Shown here piece after piece: positions 22,830 through 35,687 of a DNA stretch of 64,000 bases. The stretch's first letter is position 1; each line of letters starts with the position of its first letter. The notes beneath the pieces are model-generated. The model ran no database searches. It saw only the letters and a program-made list of their open reading frames with translations, and was not told where the DNA came from. The position numbers and the translations under genes were made by a program. This DNA is from Limnephilus marmoratus (taxonomy: Eukaryota > Arthropoda > Insecta > Trichoptera > Limnephilidae), in assembly GCA_917880885.1 (NCBI GenBank), contig OU862909.1, forward strand, positions 31,308,405 to 31,372,404. Direction: 5' to 3'.

Positions 22830-24570
22830 GGAAACGTGATTTTATTGAAATGGCTTCAATCACATTTCAGGTCATTTTCCGACCTTCCTAACTACCTATT
22901 TCCACTCCTCGCTTCCATTAAGGCTCCGTTATAAGCGAACAAAAACAATAAGAAGCGCACTGAAAACAGTTTGAAAGGGAGAAAAATGTAAATACAAGTG
23001 ATTGAGGGAGGGCACTAACATAAAAAAACGATTATAATTAATGGGCGTAAACGGCTCTTGTGAAAATATTTAATTAAAACGTCTAATTTAAAAACAGCGA
23101 AAATCTCTCGACATCTGAGTAAAGTGCATTTATCATAGCATGTTGTCGCATATTTTTCTATCTAGGGAATTTCAAGTTAAACAATAACTTTTTAAACTCG
23201 GCATCTGTAGAAATTCGAAATACGGGGTCTTAAAAAAAATTGAATCCTTGTGAACATATCCGAAAACTAAAAACTATTTTTTGAAAGGTGGTGAGATACG
23301 CTTTCAAATTTTATTATTAGAAATAACCATGTAATTTTTTAAATATCAAATATTTGTTTAATACAAACATTAAACAGTTTTAAAAATGGCTTACTTTGTG
23401 TCTTTTTCTAACTGAAATTACCGAAAACAAATACAAATACAAATACTTTATTAGACTAAAGAATTATAAACGTTATTGTCGCCACATTTTTTGTCGTTTC
23501 ATGTAAAAATAATTCTTAAAAAATTCACATTGTTTTATAATTTTTTTCAAATTGCGATCGGAAACGCTGGTTTCATAAAGATGTACACTTTATTTACTTT
23601 TGGCTAACTTTTGGATTTGAATATAAAGCTTTAATAGTAAGAGATACAACGATTTCGATGAGGCCTATGTGAGCTGGGACAAATATGGTCTATTCAATTA
23701 ATTTATTTCAATACTAATTCATTTGTCTACTGCGATTAAATGGGTTAACTCCAAAACATTGATGTCACAGATTATAAGAAAATACATAATATTTATTTAT
23801 TTTATTTGACATAATATCTAACATTTTTAAATACAATTCAGCAATGTCGGCCTCACGAGGTATATTATTTCGCAAATATGAGATTTCAGGGATGCGATAC
23901 TGCGTAACTAATGACTGGCAAAAAAAATGTCAGCTTTAGGCTAGATAAAAGACACAAAACAGCATAGGTGGATGATGATGATGACGGGTAATGATTACAA
24001 GACAATTATTTAAGAGGAATATAAACGCTAGAAATATTTCGAATCTCATGCCTGCAAAATTTTAAATCCGAGCGTCTTTTTGCACGAGGCTAGTAAGCGA
24101 AAAAGTGGTTTTTATTTATTTTGTGCATAATTTTATAAGAACGAAAAAAAGTTAGAACATAGATAAAGTCAAAAATAGTCTTAGCCGTAATGGGGTATTT
24201 TTTAAAAATTGTTACTTACATTACTTCATAGTTAAGTCATGAGAAAACATTTTTTTAGTGGTTTACGCTTGTATTTTTTGTTATAAAGTAGTTAAAGCTT
24301 CAATTTATCCGTAGCATATTTTTTGATGTTCATACTGTAAGCCGATTCGTCGTAAAGATTAATCAAAATAGTATCTAAATAGGATTTCACGTATATATTC
24401 ATCTTAAGACGGCAATGACTAAATGAATCAACCATATCTGTATATGAGGGAATATACATACTATCCATTCCTGTATCCATCGTTGTTCTTAACAGGAATG
24501 CTCGATCTTAATACCTTAGAAGCCCGCCGAAAAATATTTTTAGGGAAACATTTTTTTAGACTGATCTCCG
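22830..24570. other. no recognisable feature
   Basis: AT-rich DNA. One 40-base piece near 23260-23295 is inverted relative to 37290-37335. Nothing else can be supported. Confidence 0.5.
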
Positions 24571-24639
24571 GTACTGTATTAATTAATGTTATCCACATTA
24601 TTATTAATGTTAATTATTATTACTGTATTATTTAATGTT

Positions 24640-24863
24640 ATCCACCTATGTTGAAGGAGATTAACCTATATGTCCCTGACGCGTATACTCATGGGAGATC
24701 CTACGCACTTTTTTGTGCTCCGAAAGCGAGAACTTCTTCCTTTCAGAATGCGCCATTAAACAGAGCAATTCAACTGCTTAACGATTCTGCATTGAGCATC
24801 GACATATTTAATGTTACCTATAGAGAGTTCAGTAACTATCTTTTGACATACGTCTCAGCATAG
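24640..24863 (+). pseudogene. LINE C-terminal fragment
   Basis: The frame ends RSYALFCAPKARTSSFQNA, PLNRAIQLLNDSALSIDIFN and a stop at 24861-24863. The pattern F-P-ARTS-F--AP-NRA--LLN----IDIFN is the closing segment of Jockey/CR1-type RT proteins. Nothing of the catalytic domain remains. Just upstream (24572-24645) a short duplication of TTAATGTTATCCAC occurs. Confidence 0.65.
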
Positions 24864-24869
24864 TGAAAC

Positions 24870-26545
24870 TGCCCTGACTTTTTTTTCTCTTAAATTTTGT
24901 AATCTTCTTCGTAATAATTTGGTGTATAACTGTTTTATGGAAAACTTGAAAAAAAATAAACATCCTCCTCGCAACTAATATGTACTGGGCGTTGAGGAAA
25001 TTCGAAAAAAAAGCCAAAGCCGCTACCGTTGTTGATTGTCAACTGTTGAATATAACCGTTGGATATAACGCTGACGCCGACGTGAACACTAATCTAATAA
25101 CGATTCTAATTATATTTGAGAATCCTAGCCCATCAGGGGTTCTGAAAGTTGGGACCTTTATTTTATAACAACTGTATTTCACACGCCGTCAATAAATTCG
25201 CTAGACGCAGTGCGCTACGTGTCAGTCGTATATGGAAAATCCTAAGACTTTCAATATGAAGGTACATATAATTCAAAATTACACATAATATCGTTCGTGG
25301 AGTGTAAACTGGAGGGACTGTCAAAACAAAACTTTTATACACTGCGTTACGTTGTATTGAATTATATTCGTATGCATTTTATCAATTACGTCCAAGTGTT
25401 TACCAAAATTTTTCGTCAATGTTGTTACGTCAATGGTAAATCTCCGCTCCTATATTCATTGTAATTTTCATCACATGTTCTAAAGTAAAATATGTATTTT
25501 GTTTTTATAATGACCATTATAAGATTATTCCTACTCCAATGTAAAACATGTGTCCCTTTAAAAATCAATCCATAAATCAAAAATTCCATATCATCATAAA
25601 TACGAGTATAATAACAATTTGAATTAAGAATACACATATCAACAATAAAGTTGGGTTATTAATTAGTTTCTTCTCGTTGTGTTACTTGTAAAGTATTCCC
25701 CATATAATATCAAATAAGCTACAAACTCGAGGTAATTATGCCTACTGGAAATAATCAAAATAATTAGAAATTCGAAGTCAACGACGACTTAGTAACAAAT
25801 GTAAGAAAATCCATATAATTGAATAAAATTCTCGTACACCACCCTAGCCCCACTCCCCACAACGTTATGTATATAAACCGTAGATTAAGAATTATTTGTA
25901 CCAGACTTAAGATGAACTGAAGATAAACAAGCTGAAACCGGTTACGGTCAAATAAATTAAAGTGGAAGTAAGTTTCATATTTGTTTTATTATATTATTAA
26001 TAGCGTTGGGCGTTGACAGCTGTTATTTTCAACGAATAGTTATGAATGTCGATATAGTACTGCAACTCGTAACACATTGCCCCTCGGCTACTGAGACCTC
26101 GCCTTAAAAAAGAATTTAGGAAAATTCCCCGAGAGATATCACTTTGCTTGTGACGAGCCTTGCCCTCGTAAGCGCTTGATTACACTTCGCTCAAATTGAC
26201 CGACGACAAGAAAAAAAAATAAGAAATATAAATTTCAAAAGAAGCAGCGTTCGAGCGAATTTATTTTCTCGGGGCAAAGTGTTTTGTCATGATATAATAT
26301 TCATTAAAAGTGTGCGTAAAATTGAAAACTTTCTGTTCCACGGAGCGTCAAAACGCTCGACCTTTATTCATCTTAATAATATAATATAACATAATTATTT
26401 GGGTTTACTTTTGATAAACTTAAGTTGTTGCTTTATTTGCAATATTCAACAATTTAAATTATTCGCGTTCAAAAGCTTTATTATCTGTTACTAATTTTGT
26501 AAGGAAATAAATAAAAATTATAAAAGCCCATTAAATTCTATTTAT
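24870..26545. other. no gene seen; possible retroelement terminus near 25900
   Basis: GCTGAAACCGGTTACGGTCA then AATAAATTAA at about 25930 resembles 3' sequence seen in some retroelements, but no coding part is attached. The rest is unassigned. Confidence 0.35.
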
Positions 26546-26547
26546 GT

Positions 26548-26990
26548 TTTTTTGTCACATTAACGCCACCCTGTAGGAAACAATTTCTCTCGGGGATCTA
26601 TGTCATCTTTGGGGATGCCGTGTGAAGGGTGTTTTTGTGGAAAGGAGGAATGAACCTGGGACTTGAAGAGATCCATGTTGTATGAGAGTAGAAACACAGG
26701 CCGGCAAATCGTTCCACAGTCACCTGTTTTCATGTGACAAATGTTAACCGTGTAGGAATGTTGGGCGCGCTTTTGGCATGTTTCCGACTGTCACCAGTGT
26801 CGTAGGCATCAATTACGTTAGTTCTTCTGAGAATCTTCCATTGAAATACTAGTAGAACAAGGACAGCATTCCCACCCGACGCCTGTTCTCTAAAGATTGC
26901 AATCCGTTTGTTAAGGTATGAGAATCTATCAAGCGAACCGCCCGGTTCTGGACAGAGACGGTGGTTTTTTTTCGGGTATTTTGGGGCTCC
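26548..26990 (-). pseudogene. family D LINE 3' end with RT C-terminus
   Basis: Minus-strand reading gives an RT C-terminal segment (IDSHTLTNGLQSLENRRRVG, then MLSLFY) followed by LWNDLP-like sequence and the family D tail, with poly(A) shown here as T's near 26550. It corresponds to the LINE at 42262-42743 rather than to the SINE body, so this copy represents the presumed autonomous partner. It carries frameshifts. Confidence 0.75.
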
Positions 26991-27833
26991 AGACTAGAGG
27001 TAGCAGTCAAATTCAACAGTAGGGTCAATTAAATCTCTAGTAAAAACAAATCATTAAGTGCTCTAAAAAACTTACACGTAAGTAATATGTAGGTTTTGTT
27101 TACGAACATACATGATACATTTTATAAATATTAAATTCAATTACGTAACTAATTCATACTGAATCCCCACTAAGCTTATCTTCAAAAAGTTACACTGGCT
27201 TAATTGTAATATTACCTATTCATTTGTTTGTAAGTATCTCAAATCATAAATAACACATTAACATTATTGTTTGCTTACGTAAAAATACGTAAGACTTTTT
27301 ATAAGGTGTGCTCAACTGTCTTAAAAATACTCACTTAACATAAAATAACATAATTTCTCGATCGTGCTGCGCTTATTATTTGCATTGCTTTATTTTGTAT
27401 TATTTGCAGTCGATGTATTAACGTATCTACTGATCGTTGCATAAAACATGATATCATTTGAAACGACTAGGGAGTACTATGTACAATCTGTTTACGAAGG
27501 TTTTCCGACTGCAATGTTTGCCTCCGCCACACTAAAAATTTCACAGACATGCTACAGTGAAAATGAAGAATCGTAAATAATGCACATAAAAAATGCCAAC
27601 ACGACATGTCTTTTTAACTCCGAAGACATAACAAAGCTACATGACGTTGCAAATAAAATTTATAATTTAAAAAGTACATCATGTCAGCCACATGCACAAA
27701 AGCATCACAACGTGAAATATATAAGCCAAAAGATAATATGACAATGATAATGCAACGGATGTTTTTAACACCCTGAAACATGATGTATGTATCTATGAAT
27801 AGTAGCACCACCCTAAGCGCGTATTATAATACA

Positions 27834-27891
27834 GGCAGTCAATTCTTCAATTTGTATGCTTTGGCAGTCAATTCTTCAATTGTATGCTTTG
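27834..27891 (+). repeat. 29-bp tandem duplication
   Basis: GGCAGTCAATTCTTCAATTT with its next bases is repeated twice in a row, differing only by one T. Confidence 0.9.
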
Positions 27892-27934
27892 AATAAATCA
27901 GTAGAGTGGAATCATTCGTAATACATTTTAAAAC

Positions 27935-28243
27935 CATGAGGTGAGGATTAGCTTGAATCTGTACACTTACTGCATGGCTAACCGGATCGGGAGGGACTGG
28001 TTGAAAGAAAAAAGACATATGAAGGATTGTCTCGACCAATATGAGGAATGATTCAAACGTCCGTCACTCCTTGACCCAATGACCCCCAGATTCCTTTCCA
28101 CAACTTATAGTTTTTTTTCATTTCAAGAACATCCACTCCTTCATTCCTTTAAGAGAACCTCCCAGAGCATCACCAAAGATGACATAGGCCCTGAGGGAAA
28201 TCATTTTTCTCAGGGCTTGTGTGGAGCTATTGTATTTTTTTCC
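27935..28243 (+). mobile_element. family D SINE, 5'-truncated
   Basis: The body from ATGAGGTGAGG onward (GGATCGGGAGGGACTGG, CGTCCGTCACTCC, ACCCCCAGATTCC) runs into the tail (GATGACATAGGCCCTGAGGG) with its hairpin and GTGTGGAGCTA. The first third is missing and the tail is diverged. Confidence 0.78.
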
Positions 28244-28249
28244 TTGCGG

Positions 28250-29770
28250 AGACGGTTTAAGATTAGTTCCCGTGAGCACTTAGGCCGTAGGCCCATTCTG
28301 CTATCTCTCATTGTACCTCAATCCTTTAACGGTGAACAGACAACTCAGAAGCACTTCAGAAATGTCATTAAGAGTGATGATAAATAAATATAAAAAATTG
28401 GTTAAATAGGTTAAGTTAGGTTAGGGTTACCGGCTATATTAAAATTATTTTTCATAGCTTCTAATGACCTTTCTGAGTTGGTTTCATTCTGAGTTGGCAT
28501 GAAACCAATAAGTTGGAATATTTGCATTTCAAATATGAAAAAAAGTATGAAAAAAAAAACGATAGCTCCGAAAAATTTTTACTCCAAACGTCGAAAAATA
28601 CGAAATTTTGAAAACACATTTATTTTATTTAGGGGATCTGCAAGAAGACTCTCACTTGGTATACTTTTGAACTTGATTACAATTAAAAAAATAATAATTC
28701 CCAGAAAATAATCAAAAATTCACATTGTGGATTCGTTGTTTGCGCAATATAAACGTTGGTTTTATATTTACCTGCACGTGCAAAAGGTATTTGTGTTATT
28801 AAAAAACATCACTTTCAAGGAATTCACGAGGAAATAGCCAAAATTTCAAAAAAATAATAATTCAGAAATAACCCCATTTTTTCAAAGACAGGAATTTAAT
28901 CCGTCAGTCTGCTGAAATGCTACATCGCCAGCTCTTTCGCAGCCCAATTAAAGACATTTTTTATTAGTAAGAATTTATTTTTTAAGAAAGCCTTTGTTTA
29001 TTAGTACGAATTCAAAATAGAACTTTAACTAAAACTCCATGTAAAAGTTTAAATTATTCAATTAAAAGCATTATTATTATTTTTTTGTTACAACAATAAA
29101 AACAGAAACACTTTTCAATTTGAGAAATACAGCACAAAAAAAATATTTTAGAAACGACACTGAATCCAGATGAATCGTCCAATAAATCTAAATTCTATCA
29201 AAAATCTGAAAATAAGATGGGTACCATCCACTCGCTGTTAAAAAGGGTACCTTTTTAAGAGTAATTTAATTTAAATTAATCGTTTGAAATAAAAAAAGTG
29301 TTTAAAGAAAAAGTCCACGCTTTAATATTGTGAACAGTTAATTCACTTTTCATCAACAAAGACGTAAGAGGCATCCTCCCACATTAATTTTGGCATAAAT
29401 TATGTACGTACATTGTGTATTTTACAACCTTCTCGTAATTTAGGTGTTATTTAAATGTCTAACGTCAATTGGAAATGTAAAGGAGAACATAATGTAAAAC
29501 TCGTTTATGAGTTGGCAGCCGTCGGCAGTTGAAGATAGAGCGGAACGGCTAATGACGAACGATCTTTGGAGGACTGCGTAGGTATCGCGAGCATTTATGG
29601 AGCTAACCACATTTTTAGGAAGATTTTATGTACAAAGAGCCCAATATATTGGAAAATATTTTTATTTCGGTAACCTAAACTAATGCAAAATATTGTGCTT
29701 TGTCAGACTTGTGATTAACAGGCGGAGATTTATTTGATATAGGTACCTACATATCTATTTTTTACTAATA
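28250..29770. other. no recognisable feature
   Basis: AT-rich sequence with A-runs. A short GTTAAGTTAGGTTAGGGTTA at 28405 contains two TTAGG units only. No gene is seen. Confidence 0.5.
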
Positions 29771-29802
29771 TTCGTGATTTCTTTTTCAGTGATATTTACT
29801 TA

Positions 29803-29990
29803 TGTCCAGCTGAGCTACGATGATTATTATTACAGGAAAATTGTGAAATTATGTCCTGAATTGCTTCAATTAATTAACATCCATATTCCCAAAAGATCTT
29901 GCCAAAATTTACTACCCTTTTACTTTACAAGGTCTGTCTTATCAAAATTCCCCGATTCCGAGACTTTAGAGTCTCGGAAATAAATATTCT
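29803..29990 (+). pseudogene. LINE C-terminal fragment
   Basis: The frame SYDDYYYRKIVKLCPELLQL then INIHIPKRSCQNLLPFYF matches the pattern of Jockey-type RT C-termini (P-LL--INIHIP-R--R---PF). The frame ends after about 60 codons. An AT-rich sequence with AATAAATAAATTTG near 30310 may be the 3' UTR. Confidence 0.5.
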
Positions 29991-30319
29991 GATCTGGGAG
30001 ATATATTTCACTTTATCTTATCTTACATTAAAAATAACCAGTGTAAACATTGTTTATTCCAATTATTTTACATATATAGATACAAATAGACGTGTATAAT
30101 ATCTGAAATTTTTATTTATATTAAATATCTATTTATGTGACATTCTTATCATTTTTACCAATATATTTTATTTTATTTTATATCTACTTTCGTTGTTACA
30201 TTTTTTTCATCGTATTATATTTTCTTTATTGTTTTAGTTTTGAACTTCTTAAAATAACTGTGATACTCAACTTATGAACTAATATGTAAAAGCCCATTAG
30301 GGTGTGTAATAAATAAATT

Positions 30320-31120
30320 TGAAATGATAGTGAACGTATACGACATAAAGAAATTAATTGACAGTAGATTCAGAAAGTGAAGAAGAATGTTAACAAAATC
30401 CACATGCTTTATAATATTATATTTTGGTGTATAATATGGGGATTAAAATGGCATACAAACATTATAAAGAGGTGTTCGAGATGTTTCTGCGTCCCACATC
30501 TTTAATCTTGGAGAGAGAGCACAGCATCAGCGGCGGTCGTAAAGTTTTATGGACGGGAGTTTTCCCGCCTAGTTAAAGAGTTGCCAAAAAGAGCGGAATT
30601 TGAGTCGCAATTATTCTCCCCTGATAATTTTATTCCTTTCGTTCCATTATGGTAATAACTCCGAGAGATAAATGGACAACTCCCAAAGCTCGGGGAACAG
30701 GCCGATAATATAAAGAAAGGCCAGCTTCAAAGATGGTTTGCATGATTCAGTGGGAGCATTTTAGAGTCGACTTACTAATAGCTTTTCCGGAATGGAAAGA
30801 TAACACCTCGGTAATCTTCAGGCAGTACGCTGGCGCTGGCTTTAGAATATTGGCGTTAGAACTACACCACGTGTGAGTTTGTTCTACTAGGGCACTAGGG
30901 GATGGGGAAGTTTACTAATCTGGAAGACTACTTTTGAGCGCAGAATGTAAAGGAACCTTAAACAACTTAAAATGTACTCGATAAATACTCTCTATAGAAC
31001 ATACCTGTTATATGTTTTATGAGTGGTTTTAATCGTTAAAAAATAATTCAACACTGTAATATGCTAAATTAACAAAAAGGCTGTCTAGATAGGCCATAGC
31101 ATTTAAAATTCACAATAAAC
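30320..31120. other. unique-looking non-coding DNA
   Basis: Composition is more balanced than its surroundings and no repeat relatives occur in the window, so this could be intron or intergenic host DNA. I see no exon. Confidence 0.4.
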
Positions 31121-31128
31121 TCGAAATG

Positions 31129-31180
31129 GAACTCCAGTGAAAAATATTATGGCTTAATTTTAAAAAATCTAAATAAATAA
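31129..31180 (+). repeat. MITE family A, left-end fragment
   Basis: GGAACTCCAGTGAAAAATAT and TATGGCTT match the first 40 bases of the family A copies at 5468 and 37855. The rest is missing, and a family D copy begins about 15 bases downstream. Confidence 0.7.
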
Positions 31181-31189
31181 ACGAAGGGA

Positions 31190-31418
31190 GGGAGGTCTTT
31201 TATCCTCTCCAGCCAGATGGATTCGTACGTCCGTCACTTCTAGACACATTAACCCCCAGATTCCTACCCACCCCTCATAGGTACTCTTTTCCTTCCCAGA
31301 TCTTCCTCTCTTTCCTTTCCTAAAAAATACCCCCCCACACAGCATCCCCAAAGATGACATAGTCCCTGGGGGAAATTATTTTCCTCGTGGCCTCCTGTGT
31401 GGAGCTAATGTAAAAAAA
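31190..31418 (+). mobile_element. family D SINE, 5'-truncated
   Basis: Starts within the body (CCTCTCCAGCC, GGATTCGTACGTCCGTCACT), includes ACCCCCAGATTCCTACCCAC, and has the tail with ACAGCATCCCC and GATGACATAGTCCC. It ends GTGTGGAGCTAATGTAAAAA. Confidence 0.85.
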
Positions 31419-31429
31419 CGCCGATTTTG

Positions 31430-33070
31430 AAAAATACGTAAGTTTTATTGTAATTTTGAATAATTAACAAAATTTCAATAAAAAAAATTATAATGCACCT
31501 TCAAAACTCCCTGTTTGAATAAATGGCATCACTGCATTGGCGTCATTTTGAGTATTCACGAGATTCAGGTTTTGTAAAAGAATGTTTATGTTCCGATTTT
31601 GTTTTGATATTAAATACGCATCTTTTTAGTTTTAGCTAAATTAAACTTTATTTGAGCGACTTTAAGCTCTATACTATCAGAAAAACCAATATTAATGACT
31701 GAAAAGGATATAATCACGGGCAAACGGACAATAAACCACCGAAATTATGTGTATTTTAAATATTATTTTTATTCTTGGAGAAGTCTATAAATAGGTACAT
31801 GTAAATATGCTTAGTTTTGGTTTACTTTGAATATAATTTAAAATTATATACGGTAATGATAATGTTTCATCTAAAATTTGAGATAATTACCTCAAAAACA
31901 TGGATGTGAAAATTTTAATAGAGTGAGGCAACGTTTGAAGATTTATACTCTGGTACACTGTAAAGATAATAGTGATGAGATGCTGACGTTGACGTTTTCT
32001 TCAATTAAAAGCGGTTAAATTTAAGACAAAAAAGACGTAGAATTCGTCATACAAAATTTAACAGTGAGTAGGTACGAGTACCTATCTACAAAGAACAAAA
32101 AAAAAATTACCGAACCCATCATATACATTCGAATAATATGATAAAATATATTTCCAAAGCACTGTTCCTCTGTTAACCATAAGTGCCAAGAACTTATGCA
32201 TGGACCCATTACATACCGATGTACTCAATTTTAACTCCACGGGGAAGAACGTAGAAATAAAATGCGTGTCAAAGGCTCGGGAAAGTTCCAGCCCCTTTGC
32301 CGCAACCACCATCACCAGTTCAGTCGAGGAGAGAACGACATTTATTTTTAACACTCTAATCTACTACAAAAAGCTTTTATGTCTTCGCTAAGCGAAAACT
32401 TCGCAGCAACTTAAATTATGATAAAATATTAAAATGCTACCGTCTCCGAAATGGAACTGTAATGGTATTGTCAATCTCAGCGAAAGTTAAGGCATGTTAT
32501 ATTCGGTATATAAACCTGGAAACGTTTTAAAGACTGAAAAGTTAATGATGTTGATGACGAAGCCCCCAAGGTATGAAGGACGCCTCATTCTCACTTTTAA
32601 GCCAATTCGATAGCACCTATCTACCCCCCGGGGAAAAAATGTTCTTTAAACCATCCGGCAAGTAGAAAAACTCTTATCTGAAGTATGGCTAATGAAATTT
32701 CCAGGTACGTGTATGGATAAAGCGTTAATTAAGAATTTGAGAACATTATTTTAATGAAGTGTGTCAAATTAAACCTTACAGCAGCAGTTTTAATTATTCG
32801 CTACATCAATCAAGCCACCTTCCGTGAAGCATTAAAAGTGCTTATAAAAGCATTATTTAAGGGCCGTGTTTCAAAACCGTTATAAATCGCCAGAGTGATA
32901 TGTAGATATATAAAGGAGACCGGTAACTTTCAGAAAATATTAATTCATAATTGCGAAGGTATTAATAGAATTACTGTGATGAAATCATGAATGCCAAGAA
33001 AATGGAAATAGGATGTTTTTTTAAATGAAAGAAATATTGTCGGGTATTTGAAATTTTTTGTATCGTATGT
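31430..33070. other. unique-looking non-coding DNA
   Basis: No repeat relatives elsewhere in the window and no recognisable protein frame. Confidence 0.45.
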
Positions 33071-33100
33071 GTATGAAGGTCGCGGGATCGAATCGCGGCG

Positions 33101-34814
33101 CACAGTGATTCGTTTCATACATGCTAGACCAACAATACTCAACCTGCGGCCCGCCAAGCTTTTTTGTGCGGCCCTAAACACTTTACCATCAGGAACTTGA
33201 ATTAAAAAAACTATCATTCTTTCGTATTTCGTATATGTTGAGATTCGTTTCGTAGCGCACCCGAAAAGAATTTTCATTAGTCCACATGATCTTAGATCTT
33301 AGATGTGTCAGAAACGTTGCTTAGATTTTCACGGCCAAAAGGTTTTTTTGATATTTTGTTGCTATTTACACACGCTAGATTTATTCCCAAAAAACAAATA
33401 TTTGCCACACAAGTATGCGCGCGAATAATTTATAAATAAAAGTGCCACTTCTAGAAACAACCGCATCAATTATAATACATAAAAACTGGTTAACGTCACT
33501 GGTTAGTCAGGTACCTACTAATTTATACAGCATTTATTTCTGTTGTATAAAGTACTTTAATTTTAATACGCATAATTAGGTAATTTTTCACAAAAACGGC
33601 GCTCTACAAATTATCCAATTATTATTACTATTATTAATGGCGGGAGTGTCTTCAAAATGCAATCGAAAAATGTCCGACGAAAAGAGAGAGCTTTAAGACA
33701 AATGGGAAGAAAAATATTTCTCGTTGGGGGTGGGGAGGGGGGGGGGGGGGTTGATAATTTTTTTTCGTCATACCAGTATAGTGTTGCGGCCCGCGTAACT
33801 TTACAAATACATGTATGTGGCCCGAAGAGAAAAAAGGTTGAGTATCGTTGTGCTAGACGCTAAAAACTCTTTCACATGATTAAATTATTTTTAACCTTCT
33901 ATTGAGGTGTAGTCAATACTAATTTTATGAAAATTTGTGTTAAAAATGATAAATTTTTTTTCCTATTGTTTTTTTATAATTTTTAAATAATGTATGAATA
34001 GAGTATTTGAGGTTTATAATAAAACAATTCTATGAAACAAGTAAAAAAAGTGTATTTTGATTGTAATAAATTGCTAAAATTACGGTCTATTTTCTGCTTA
34101 TATTCATAGATATAAGCCTTATTTGGTTTTTCAACTTTTTTTCACCACATGCACTGAGCTTATCAAGATCAAATGTACTTTACATTTTTTTAACATTCCC
34201 TCAAGCTTTTCTTTCTTCGGCAAACTCTTCCATGTCACGAACAATTCCAGCCTGGAAATCTCGTATGTGGTTCATGTAAAATAAAAAAAATAATAATAAT
34301 GTTGATTAGTTGGGGTTAATATCGAAACTGATATGAATAGAATATTAGTTGTACTTTTTAAAAAAAAAAAGAAAATTATATTGCGATTTTGATATACTCT
34401 CTGAGATAAACTCTCGAGAAGTTAGAAATTTAATATTTTTTAGGACGAAAAAAAACACAAAACTTATTGATTATTTAAAAAATAACCAAAATTATTTACA
34501 CTAAAGTATTAAGAAAAAAACTTTAAAACATACCTTCCAAAGTAGCCACCATTTTACAGAACCGAAAAAAACACTTTTCAAACATAGTACACAATTTCAA
34601 ACGTCGAGCTGCGACAAGCGAATAAATGCAAATGATAATTTCAAAACACATTATTCGACTTTAGGCCTCTGGTATGAGTCAATGTGTGCACTAATCACCC
34701 CAATTAAGCATGCAGTTATTATTCTGTCTATCTGGCAATGTCGCCATGACGTCATTGTTTGGGAATTCAAAAGTGACTTATTAACGTCTAGCTTGTATGA
34801 AACGAATCACTGTG
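33101..34814. mobile_element. TIR DNA transposon nested in SINE (contains a hAT)
   Basis: The ends are CACAGTGATTCGTTTCATAC and the inverse at 34783-34814, continuing inward as A-(T/A)GCTAGACG(C/T)TAA, about 34 bp with two mismatches. CGGCG is present on both sides (33096-33100, 34815-34819) and is single in intact SINE copies, which suggests a short target duplication. The original element was about 985 bp before the hAT inserted. No transposase was recognised. The class is uncertain: the CAGTG end hints at hAT, but the duplication seems shorter than 8 bp. Confidence 0.75.
33130..33850. mobile_element. non-autonomous hAT with perfect 8-bp duplication
   Basis: The ends are CAACAATACTCAACCTGCGG and GGTTGAGTATCGTTG. 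TGCTAGAC flanks both sides (33122-33129, 33851-33858). The GCGGCCCGC motifs inside each end are typical of hAT families. The inside is AT-rich without transposase and includes a G-run near 33732. Confidence 0.88.
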
Positions 34815-34984
34815 CGGCGTGCGAAATAAATTTTATTTCAATTATTTGCGTTATTTCACAAATAATTTAAAAATATATATATATATAGTATATTTGCGGC
34901 ACGTTCCGGAGTGGAAGATACTCTCAGTTCGCCCTGGTGTAAGACCACCATTCAGAAATGAAATGTTGCTTACAATGGAAATTC

Positions 34985-35687
34985 AAAATTCATACACTAA
35001 GCACGTAAAAACCAATCTGGATGCAGAACATTAGCTTAAATAAATAGAGAAAATAATTAAATGAATAATAAAACGAACTAGCAATCATTACATTTATATA
35101 ATTATACTAGGCTGATCCGGCGAACTTCGTACCGCCCCAGAATCAAAAACTGTTGTCAACTTATTAGCTGAATTGATCTAAATTGTTTCTCCCTGCGTAT
35201 CCTTTCCCCTCTCGCGTTCCTTCTCCCTCTCCCCACTCCACTTCTCCCCTTCCCCCGTCCCGCTAACCCCCCTTCCTGAGTTCCTTTCCCTCCTCCCCCC
35301 TCCCCCGGTTCACAGTTCAATATTATACCCCTTACAATATTGCTGCAGTTCTTTCAAAATAGGAGAATTCGTTCCATACAAAATGTATGGGGAAAATAAT
35401 TTTCTTCGGAGTGGAACACCCTTTACTTTTAGGGGTATGAAAAATAGATGTTGGTCGATTCTCAGACCTACCAGATAAGCACACAAAATTTCATCAAAAT
35501 TGGTCCAGCCGTTTCGGAGGAGTATGGTAACAAACACCGTGACACGAGAATTTTATATATTAGATATACTTTTTCGACTACCATAATACGGGCATGTGCC
35601 TAGTGTGGTAGTCGAAAAACTTGTAAAAACTGTATACCTGAGCTATTTTTATGAATAAAGAATAATAAAAAAAAATAAAAAATGTGG
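34985..35687 (+). mobile_element. LINE 3' fragment with terminal hairpin, hosting a Helitron
   Basis: Sequence between the two SINE pieces, less the Helitron, ends in CGACTACCATAATACGGGCA, then TGTGCCTAGTGTGGTAGTCG (35575-35614). This folds into a hairpin and is followed by an AATAAAGAATAATAAA tail. The same terminus occurs at 39295-39400 (minus) and 46664-46765, with a diverged one at 41546-41645. The left boundary is inferred from the SINE alignment. Confidence 0.6.
35107..35564 (-). mobile_element. non-autonomous Helitron, inverted
   Basis: On the minus strand it starts TCTAATATATAAAATTCTCG and continues TGTCACGGTGTTTGTTACC, a widespread insect Helitron 5' end. It finishes with a GGCG...CGCC hairpin, then GGATCAGC and CTAG before a host T. 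The interior shares the purine-rich block and CAGGGAGAAACAATTT with 19840-20268, although the first 150 bases differ. No Rep/helicase frame is present. Confidence 0.88.

Noticed and set aside
25900..25970. Penelope-like retroelement
   Set aside because: The GAAACCGGTTACGGTC motif alone is not enough; no GIY-YIG or Penelope RT sequence is nearby.
28400..28430. TTAGG-like units suggesting interstitial telomere repeat
   Set aside because: Only two units (GTTAGGTTAGG), too few to distinguish from chance in AT-rich DNA.
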